Assembly (NCBI GenBank): GCA_964460345.1 | Contig: CAYWRO010000045.1 | Location: 1-28,931 of the forward strand | Direction of reading: 5' to 3' | DNA: 28,931 nt | From: CAYWRO01 sp964460345 | GTDB taxonomy: Bacteria > Planctomycetota > Phycisphaerae > Phycisphaerales > UBA1924 | Part shown: piece after piece, positions 24,195 through 28,931 of the stretch | How the letters are laid out: every line of letters begins with the position of its first letter | How positions within the stretch are numbered: the stretch's first letter is position 1 | The notes under the pieces: model-generated | The model's database searches: none | What the model saw: only the letters and a program-made list of their open reading frames with translations | Told to the model about the DNA's origin: nothing | Made by a program: the position numbers and the translations under genes

Positions 24195-25448
24195 GTGCTC
24201 CTTCCCATCGGGACAGACCGCAGCCAGAGGCGCCCGACCCGCGTCAATCACGCCCTCATTGCCGTCAACGTCATCGTCTACGGCATCCAGGCGGTCGCGA
24301 TGCGCACCGATCCGGCCGCGGCCGCTCCCGAGGCCGCGCCCTTCCCCGAGTGGCTCCAGGCGCTCTGGATAGATCCCGCCGACGTCAACGTCTGGGCGAT
24401 CCTCACCAGCGTCTTCCTGCACGGCTCGCTGCTGCACCTGCTCGGCAACATGCTCTTTCTCTGGGTCTTCGGGCCGAACGTCGAGGACCGCTTCGGCCGC
24501 ATCGGCTACCTCGCCTTTTACCTCTGCGGCGGCATGGCCGCCAGCGCGGCCCACGTCCTCTTCGGAACGCAGCCCGCCGTCGGCGCTTCGGGCGCGATCG
24601 CCGCGGTGACGGGGGCGTACTTCGTCCTCTTCCCCAAGACGCGCATCCGCTGCATCGTCTTCTTTTTCATCATCGGCGTCTATGAGATCCCCGCGGCGTG
24701 GTTCATCGCCTTCCAGGTCTTCTGGGATCTCTGGGGCCAGGCCGCCGGCCGGCCGGGGATCGCTTACGCCGCGCACCTCGGCGGGTACGCCTTCGGCGTG
24801 ACGGTCAGCCTCGTCCTGCTCTGGCGGCACATCCTTGAGCGTGAGCCGTGGGACCTTTTCACGATGCTCCGCCAGGCAAACCGCCGCCGCCAGCTCCGCG
24901 AGGCGGGCGCAGCGCACGATGCCCGGCAGAAGCAGCACTGGGAGCGGGCCAAAGCGAAGGTCGGCGCTGAGGGGGAGGGTCGAGAGAGGGGGGACCGGAC
25001 GCAGGATGAGATCGCCGCCATGCGCGCCAAGGTCGCGCACCTGCTCGCCGCCGACGACCTCCGCGCCGCCGCCGACGCCTACCGCGCCTTGCTCGAGGCC
25101 CACGCCGACCGCCGCAGCGCCGTCACGCTCAGCCGCGGCCACCAGGCCGCGCTGGCGAACCACTTCTACGCGCTCGAGGACTACCAGACCGCCGCGCTCT
25201 GCTACGACCTTTTCCTCGACGCTTACGCGAGCGACGCCGAAGCGCCGCAGATCCGCCTGCTGGCCGGCCGCCTCAACGCGCGCTACCTCAACGATCCCGT
25301 CCGCGCCCGCGAACTGCTCACCCGCGCCCTCGACGACCTGCCCGAGGGAGACCAGGCCGACTTCGCCCGCCGCGAACTGGAGGCGCTTGGCATCACGCCC
25401 CCCCCACCCCCCCACGCCCCCCCCCCCCCCCCCACGCCCCAGGCGTAA
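24195..25448 (+). CDS. Rhomboid-family membrane protease with TPR-like tail
   Basis: A 417-aa protein. Residues 15-215 form a multi-pass rhomboid core: HGSLLHLLGNMLFLWVFG (L1/TM2), GASGA with the catalytic S132, and AAHLGGYAFG with the catalytic H194. Residues 240-395 are soluble and helical, with TPR-like repeats (DLRAAADAYRALLEAHAD, ALEDYQTAALCYDLFLDAY). The extreme C-terminus is proline-rich and encoded by three C-homopolymers, including a 17-C run. The GTG start has no clear ribosome site. It probably cleaves membrane substrates inside the bilayer, with the tail recruiting partners. Confidence 0.88.
   Translation: MLLPIGTDRSQRRPTRVNHALIAVNVIVYGIQAVAMRTDPAAAAPEAAPFPEWLQALWIDPADVNVWAILTSVFLHGSLLHLLGNMLFLWVFGPNVEDRFGRIGYLAFYLCGGMAASAAHVLFGTQPAVGASGAIAAVTGAYFVLFPKTRIRCIVFFFIIGVYEIPAAWFIAFQVFWDLWGQAAGRPGIAYAAHLGGYAFGVTVSLVLLWRHILEREPWDLFTMLRQANRRRQLREAGAAHDARQKQHWERAKAKVGAEGEGRERGDRTQDEIAAMRAKVAHLLAADDLRAAADAYRALLEAHADRRSAVTLSRGHQAALANHFYALEDYQTAALCYDLFLDAYASDAEAPQIRLLAGRLNARYLNDPVRARELLTRALDDLPEGDQADFARRELEALGITPPPPPHAPPPPPTPQA
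25398..25433. repeat. C-homopolymer tracts (8, 7 and 17 nt) in the rhomboid gene
   Basis: Runs of 8 C (25398-25405), 7 C (25407-25413) and 17 C (25417-25433) end the rhomboid ORF and encode its polyproline tail. Runs of this length are prone to slippage, so length could vary between cells or be misread in assembly. Confidence 0.8.
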
Positions 25449-25530
25449 GACCCATAGGTCCTATCAGTCCTATAGGCCCCACGCCCCACGCTCTCCCGCG
25501 CGCCCCCTCCTCGCCCTGCTATTCTCCTCC

Positions 25531-26172
25531 ATGCCCCTCCCTCTCCGCACGCGCATCAAGATCTGCGGCATTCGCACGGCCGACGCCGCCCTCGCCGCCG
25601 CGGAGGCCGGCGTCGATGCGGTCGGCTTCGTCTTTCACCCCGGCTCGCAGCGTTTCATCGAGCCGGAGGACGCCTTTGCGATCATGGCCGCGTTGCCGCC
25701 CTTCATGACGACGGTCGGCCTCTTCGTCAACGCCTCGCTCGAGGTCTTCAGCGCGATCGAGGAGCGCTGCCCGACGTCGCTCTCGCAGCTTCACGGCGAA
25801 GAGCCGGTCGACCTTGTCGAGGCGTGCGGCCCCGGCGTGATCAAGGCGATCCGGTTCGACCCCGCGACGATCGAGCGCGAGCTGCAGCGTTTCTCCGCGC
25901 TCCCCGAGGTCGACGCCATCCTCGTCGACGGCTCCACCGGCGGCGGCGGAACACCCTTCGACTGGCGCGCCCTGGCCGCCCACAGAAACGCCTGCACCAA
26001 GCCCCTCATCCTCGCCGGCGGCCTCACACCCGCCAACGTCGCCGAAGCCATCGACATCGTCCGCCCCTGGGCCGTCGACGTCTCCAGCGGCGTCGAATCA
26101 AGCCCCGGCGTCAAAGACCCGGCGCTCATCCGCGCTTTCTGCGAAGCGGTGCGAGATGCAGTTGATAGTTGA
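25531..26172 (+). CDS. trpF: Phosphoribosylanthranilate isomerase
   Basis: A 213-aa TIM-barrel enzyme of tryptophan biosynthesis that isomerises N-(5-phosphoribosyl)anthranilate to CdRP. The opening IKICGIR carries the catalytic Cys (C12), ILVDGSTGGGG the catalytic Asp (D133), and ILAGGLTPANV plus AVDVSSGVESSPGVKD the phosphate-binding end. Length is normal for TrpF. The start at 25531 lies 82 nt after the rhomboid stop and has no strong ribosome site. The stop codon lies inside a heptamer repeat array, so slippage there would alter the last residues. No other trp genes are adjacent. Confidence 0.93.
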   Translation: MPLPLRTRIKICGIRTADAALAAAEAGVDAVGFVFHPGSQRFIEPEDAFAIMAALPPFMTTVGLFVNASLEVFSAIEERCPTSLSQLHGEEPVDLVEACGPGVIKAIRFDPATIERELQRFSALPEVDAILVDGSTGGGGTPFDWRALAAHRNACTKPLILAGGLTPANVAEAIDIVRPWAVDVSSGVESSPGVKDPALIRAFCEAVRDAVDS

Positions 26173-26209
26173 TAGTTGATAGTTGATAGTTGATAGTTGA
26201 CAGTTGGCA
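26161..26209 (+). repeat. Heptamer tandem repeat over the trpF stop
   Basis: Five perfect GTTGATA units (26161-26195) are followed by GTTGACA and GTTGGCA. The stop codon of trpF is in the second unit. Heptamer arrays of this type occur in many bacterial intergenic regions; a function is not evident. Confidence 0.85.
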
Positions 26210-26590
26210 GTGACATGCCCTGCGGTACGCCGCGGCGCACTCAGCACATCGCAAGAGCGCGCGGGTGCCACGGCTCGACGCGGTACTCCGCGGCGCAGCC
26301 GTGCGGCGCGCTGCATTGCATGCACGTGCGTCGCGCGCACTTCATCTCGCTGCACTTCTCCGCTCGCCCGCGGCGGTGCGCCTTCACTGGATGGCATCGA
26401 TTACGATGGAAGCGCTGCGATGGCAGGGGGAGTCCCCCCCCCGCCCCTGCCCGACCCCCAGAGTTCGTGCCGCCTGCGGAGCCGGTCAGGAGAAGGGCAG
26501 ATGGGCGGCGACGCTCCCTGGGAACAGGCCGGCTGTCGAGGCCGAACTGCTATGGGCCGGCCGGTGTGCCCGCAGAAAGGCGCTGAGTCG
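26210..26590. other. Intergenic repeat-rich stretch before the membrane protein gene
   Basis: No gene is supported here. It holds degenerate copies of the 'CGCGGTA' family C repeat (near 26221-26240 and 26277-26295) and a reversed family A hairpin repeat (26408-26480). Frames through it are rich in Arg/Pro/Cys and look like shadows. Confidence 0.5.
26408..26480 (-). repeat. Family A hairpin repeat, reversed copy
   Basis: The reverse complement reads GCAGGCGGCACG, then GGGGTCGGGCAGGGG, a G-rich loop, CTCCCCCTGCCATCGCAGCGC. It matches the three forward copies at 26981, 27375 and 28122, with the central loop expanded to a long G run. Confidence 0.65.
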
Positions 26591-26971
26591 ATGCGTGTGG
26601 TGTTCAGAATGGCGCTGATGCTCCTGATGATGGTCGCGGCCCTTGCCTTGACGGAGCTCTGGATGAGCCCAGCCGGCGACGATCTCCGCTGCTCCCTCAT
26701 CGCGTTCGCGCTCGGCAGCACGGTGGCGGCATGTCTCGAACTGCGACGATCGGCCGCGGTCCGCATCGCACCTGTGGACCGTGTTCTTGTCTGGAGCGCC
26801 TTCGCGATGCTGCTGGGTTGCGGAGCATCCCTGCTGTTCTTCTGGATCGCGCGGCTCGGCGGCGACTGGAAGTCTGCAGCCGGCGGCGCTGCGGTCGCGT
26901 GTATCGTCGCCTGGGCTGCGTGGCGAGAGACGACATCGGAGAACCGTTCGGCAGGCACGAGCGGCGCGTGA
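26591..26971 (+). CDS. Small multi-pass membrane protein
   Basis: A 126-aa protein with four predicted hydrophobic helices: MALMLLMMVAALALTELWM, CSLIAFALGSTVAACLEL, VLVWSAFAMLLGCGASLLFFWI (shown here as one span; about residues 62-83), and AAGGAAVACIVAWAAW. The C-terminus is short and polar. ATG 26591 has AGAAAGG 10 nt upstream; the longer frame from 26204 runs through repeats and is rejected. The family is not recognised. Confidence 0.65.
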   Translation: MRVVFRMALMLLMMVAALALTELWMSPAGDDLRCSLIAFALGSTVAACLELRRSAAVRIAPVDRVLVWSAFAMLLGCGASLLFFWIARLGGDWKSAAGGAAVACIVAWAAWRETTSENRSAGTSGA

Positions 26972-26980
26972 CGAAAGCAT

Positions 26981-27050
26981 CGCCGCAGAAGGCGGCACGT
27001 CTTCTTGGGGTCGGGCAGGGGGTACTCCCCCTGCCGTCGCATCGCTTCGT
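26981..27050 (+). repeat. Family A hairpin repeat
   Basis: A perfect hairpin GGCAGGGGG-TACT-CCCCCTGCC spans 27014-27035, preceded by GGCGGCACGTCTT and GGGGTC, followed by TCGCATCGCTTCG. The same arrangement recurs at 27375-27444 and 28122-28190. Confidence 0.8.
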
Positions 27051-27099
27051 TCGTAGCCAACGTCATCCGGTGAAGGCGCAACGCTTCAGGCGCATCGTC

Positions 27100-27145
27100 A
27101 CGCTCTTCTTTGCGGCGCGGGGGCTGCGCCCCCGCACCCCCATTG
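27100..27145 (+). repeat. Family B hairpin repeat
   Basis: The hairpin GCGGGGGC-TGC-GCCCCCGC (27117-27135) is followed by ACCCCCAT and preceded by TTCTTTGCG. It matches the copy at 27528-27567 apart from a few bases in the stem. Confidence 0.7.
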
Positions 27146-27174
27146 CCCGGATCTGGTCATTCAATGACAGCCCA

Positions 27175-27211
27175 CAGCCCCGCGCGGAGTACCGCGTGGG
27201 CATGCCACCCG
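27175..27211 (+). repeat. Family C 37-bp repeat
   Basis: The 37 bp are identical to 28212-28248 except one base (A versus C). They contain a short CGCGG/CCGCG dyad. Degenerate pieces occur near 26221 and 26277. Confidence 0.75.
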
Positions 27212-27239
27212 TTGCGTGATCTGTGAAGACGTTCGGTGC

Positions 27240-27267
27240 CACGGCTTGGCCCGAAGGGCAAGCCGTG
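27240..27267. repeat. 9-bp stem hairpin
   Basis: CACGGCTTG (27240-27248) and CAAGCCGTG (27259-27267) are perfect reverse complements with a 10-nt loop. There is no T-tract after it, so it is not a clear terminator. Confidence 0.5.
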
Positions 27268-27374
27268 CCTCGGCCCCCCGCTTGCCCGGTGATCCTCGGG
27301 CCGGCCACCCGTTGCGGATCCGCCCGTGGCGATTGCGCGCCGTTTCCGCGTGCTTCCGCACGCTGGCTCTGAAT

Positions 27375-27444
27375 CCGCCGCCGCAGGCGGCACGACTCCC
27401 GGGGTCGGGCAGGGGGTACTCCCCCTGCCATCGCAGCGCCTCGC
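27375..27444 (+). repeat. Family A hairpin repeat
   Basis: The same hairpin as at 27014 lies at 27408-27429, with the flanks GCCGCAGGCGGCACGA and ATCGCAGCGCCTCGC. Confidence 0.8.
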
Positions 27445-27527
27445 TCGCGGGTGACGCCATCCGCGAGCGCGCATCGCAGCGATTCGGCTTCCCGATCATC
27501 CGGCGCACCCGCTTCATCGGGCGTCTG

Positions 27528-27567
27528 CTTTTTGCGATGCAGGGGCTCCGCCCCCGCACCCCCATCA
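27528..27567 (+). repeat. Family B hairpin repeat
   Basis: TTTTTGCGATGCAGGGGCT is followed by CCGCCCCCGCACCCCCAT. It is the second copy of the repeat at 27100-27145 and touches the 3' end of the minus-strand hypothetical gene. Confidence 0.7.
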
Positions 27568-28077
27568 CTTGCCCGATGCCCGCTCTTCGAAATAGCCGCG
27601 CACGTACTCGCGATGCACCCAGTCGGCGTCTTCGCTGAGGAGGTCGGTGCTCTTCACTGCATCTGGCGTGAGCGATTCGAGCGTGCTTCGAACGATCTGG
27701 ACGAGTTTGACGGCGCGTGCATCCCTGGCGTGGCTCTGACGATCGTCGAGGCCGCGAACAGCCGCCAGGCACTTGCCGAGCCGCTCCTCCGCCAGCAGGT
27801 AACTGCCGGAGCCGTCGATCACATCCCACGCCATCGCCAGCATCATGACAAGGGAGCCATCCCTGATGAAGTCCGCCTCGGCGGGCGGAAGATCGCCGAT
27901 CTCCAGGTACTCCCAGTACGGCAACGTGTACAACTCCGCGTAGTTGAGATCGCCCATGATGGAGCGGTACTCGACGAGTTCGTGGTACAGGAAGCAGATG
28001 TCGCGGGTGATGCGCGCCACCTCCGGCCAGGCAAGAGGCCGCACCTGGCGATCGTTGCAAAGGACCCATGGCGTCAT
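27565..28077 (-). CDS. Hypothetical protein
   Basis: A 170-aa soluble, helical, acidic protein (RDICFLYHELVEYRSIMGDL, LPYWEYLEIGDLPPAEADFI, and MMLAMAWDVIDGSGSYLLAE are clear ordered stretches). I do not recognise a family. The composition is protein-like, unlike the Arg/Pro-rich shadow frames around it. The ATG at 28077 lacks an obvious ribosome site. It is bordered on both sides by dispersed repeats and has no operon partner. Confidence 0.65.
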   Translation of the reverse strand: MTPWVLCNDRQVRPLAWPEVARITRDICFLYHELVEYRSIMGDLNYAELYTLPYWEYLEIGDLPPAEADFIRDGSLVMMLAMAWDVIDGSGSYLLAEERLGKCLAAVRGLDDRQSHARDARAVKLVQIVRSTLESLTPDAVKSTDLLSEDADWVHREYVRGYFEERASGK

Positions 28078-28121
28078 CGGAGTTCATTGTACGTGCGGTG
28101 GGAACCCCGTCACGACGAACG

Positions 28122-28190
28122 CGCCGCCGCAGGCGGCACGTCTTCTGGGGTCGGGCAGGGGGTACTCCCCCTGCCATCGCAGCGCCTCGC
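28122..28190 (+). repeat. Family A hairpin repeat
   Basis: The hairpin at 28154-28175 is identical to those at 27014 and 27408. It lies about 45 bp beyond the start of the minus-strand hypothetical gene, in its likely promoter region. Confidence 0.8.
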
Positions 28191-28211
28191 GCCCCACCGA
28201 CATGCCACCAG

Positions 28212-28248
28212 CAGCCCCGCGCGGCGTACCGCGTGGGCATGCCACCCG
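28212..28248 (+). repeat. Family C 37-bp repeat
   Basis: This is the second copy of 27175-27211, differing at one base, about 22 bp after the family A copy. Confidence 0.75.
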
Positions 28249-28296
28249 CTTGCCGGGTCATGGGCGTGACTGCGCAGCACTGCCGCTCGACTGGTT

Positions 28297-28506
28297 CAAT
28301 CTGACCGTCGACTGCGTGATTCTGACCGTCGATTGATCCATTCTGACCATCGTCTGAGTCATTCTGACCATCGTCCAAATGATTTTGACCATCGTCTCAC
28401 CCATTCTGACCGTCGTCTGAATGATTTTGACCGTCGTCAGAATCATTTTTACTGCGGTCAAAATCATTTTTACCGCGGTAAAAATCATTTTTACCGTCGA
28501 CAGCGC
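28297..28506. repeat. Ten-unit tandem array, exact 21-bp period
   Basis: The anchor CTGACC or its variants (TTGACC, TTTACC) starts at 28301, 28322, 28343, 28364, 28385, 28406, 28427, 28448, 28469 and 28490, always 21 bp apart. Units resemble ATTCTGACCGTCGTCTGA. They drift from GC-richer on the left to AT-rich on the right, where 28466-28485 is a perfect 20-bp palindrome centred on ACCGCGGT. The minus-strand frame encodes heptapeptides such as VKMILTA and VRMTQTM with no usable start signal. Period and palindromes suggest a protein-binding array rather than a gene. The 186 bp to the next gene show nothing recognisable. Confidence 0.85.
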
Positions 28507-28692
28507 GGCGCTGTCTCACGTCCGAGTGCGGTTATTGCGCGATTCAGCGTGCAATTCATCGCCGGATGTGGGGGTGATAACACGCCGCGGACGTTCGGCG
28601 CGGATCAGTGATCCGTTTTGCTTCATCTCGTCCGCGCGCGGCGTTGTTTTTGCGCGTGGCGGCGCATTCGGTGGGATGCGGCGGCGCGTGAC

Positions 28693-28931
28693 TCAAGAGT
28701 GTGCGGCCGTGCCGGCTTCGAGGAGCTTGTCGACCACGCCGGTTTCGTCGAGCCCATCGGTCTCGATGACGAGGTCCGCCAGGTCGCGGTAGAGGCCGTC
28801 GCGGGCGTGGAAGACGTCTTCGATCTCGTCGAGCGGGTCGCCGCGCATGCCGCCGACGATCGAGGCGCCGCCGGTGACGGGGGTCGGCGGGAGGGGGGAC
28901 GTTCTCCTCCGATCCCGGAGTGGGAAAAGCG
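28693..28931 (-). CDS. aroK: Probable shikimate kinase, C-terminal part (cut by window edge)
   Basis: The reading frame enters from the right edge and ends at 28693, giving 79 residues. It contains TGGASIVGGMRGDPLDEIED followed by VFHARDGLYRDLADLVIETD and a terminal helix. This matches the C-terminal third of shikimate kinases: the lid region with RR-x-x-LTGG..., then the 'R-x-x-L-Y-x-x-x-A-D-x-V-I-x-T' signature. The enzyme phosphorylates shikimate in aromatic amino-acid synthesis. The ATP-binding N-terminus is outside the window, so the assignment rests on the C-terminal pattern only. Confidence 0.7.
   Translation of the reverse strand, partial: LFPLRDRRRTSPLPPTPVTGGASIVGGMRGDPLDEIEDVFHARDGLYRDLADLVIETDGLDETGVVDKLLEAGTAAHS

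Larger units (their letters stand above)
26972..27564. other. Gene-free stretch filled with dispersed hairpin repeats
   Basis: No convincing gene on either strand. The stretch contains two family A copies, two family B copies, one family C copy and a 9-bp stem hairpin, listed separately. The order A-B-C then A-B suggests a composite repeat duplicated in this spacer. Confidence 0.6.

Noticed and set aside
26204..26971. Extended 255-aa form of the small membrane protein
   Set aside because: The first 129 codons cross repeats and give Arg/Cys/Pro-rich sequence; the ATG at 26591 with a ribosome site starts the hydrophobic protein.
27161..28378. 405-aa minus-strand frame
   Set aside because: It runs through hairpin repeats and the 21-bp array, overlaps the better-composed 170-aa gene in another frame, and has repeat-derived sequence.
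28258..28488. Heptapeptide-repeat protein encoded by the 21-bp array
   Set aside because: The frame stays open only because the period is a multiple of three; there is no ribosome site, and other frames are open as well.
28297..28506. CRISPR array
   Set aside because: Units are contiguous 21-bp tandem repeats without unique spacers, and no cas genes are nearby.

Overview
The window looks like a high-GC bacterial chromosome from the Planctomycetota, most likely a Phycisphaerae-type organism. The evidence is a DUF1580 protein, a tyrosine integrase ending its catalytic core in GHYLQVTD (a form I associate with planctomycete integrases), and an exported protein with a VPAPS / hydrophobic / RRRR C-terminal sorting tail. 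All assignments come from reading the sequence; no database search was run.

Positions 33-19776 form one integrated genetic element. A 23-bp sequence containing the last 21 nt of tRNA-Phe(GAA) occurs as a direct repeat at 33-55 and 19754-19776. The right copy is part of the intact tRNA (19756-19828, minus strand). A tyrosine integrase gene (18462-19817) runs antisense into that tRNA. The integrase reading frame passes through the repeat in the same register at both ends. In the excised circle, integrase would therefore continue in frame into the left-end sequence and gain a 70-residue tail in place of its present 13-residue tail.

From left to right, nearly all on the plus strand, the element carries: the displaced integrase tail; a DUF1580 protein; a small minus-strand hypothetical gene and a possible tiny membrane peptide; a tightly packed four-gene cargo operon (SNF2-family helicase, sigma-70-family protein, very long Type III-like adenine methyltransferase, Type III Res-like helicase-nuclease); a terminase-small-subunit-like protein; a large unrecognised 671-aa protein; a cluster of palindromic operator-like sites; two small excisionase/AlpA-like HTH genes; a small overlapping gene; a Toprim/AAA RepA-like primase-helicase; a possible origin (long inverted repeat plus seven CAAACG iterons); and the integrase. 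There are no capsid, portal, large terminase or conjugation genes. The mobility module (integrase, AlpA-like genes, primase-helicase, TerS-like protein) resembles a phage satellite more than a prophage or ICE. The cargo looks like an expanded Type III restriction-modification or defence system with an embedded sigma factor, which is the most unusual feature here.

From 19829 onward the sequence looks like ordinary chromosome: a frameshifted exported PEP-CTERM-like gene (-), an aldo/keto reductase (-), two convergent small lipoproteins, citrate synthase (-), a rhomboid protease with a TPR tail (+), TrpF (+), a small membrane protein (+), a hypothetical protein (-), and the C-terminus of a probable shikimate kinase (-) at the right edge. 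Between 26160 and 28510 the intergenic DNA is full of repeats: heptamers over the trpF stop, several families of dispersed hairpin repeats, and a strictly periodic array of ten 21-bp units.
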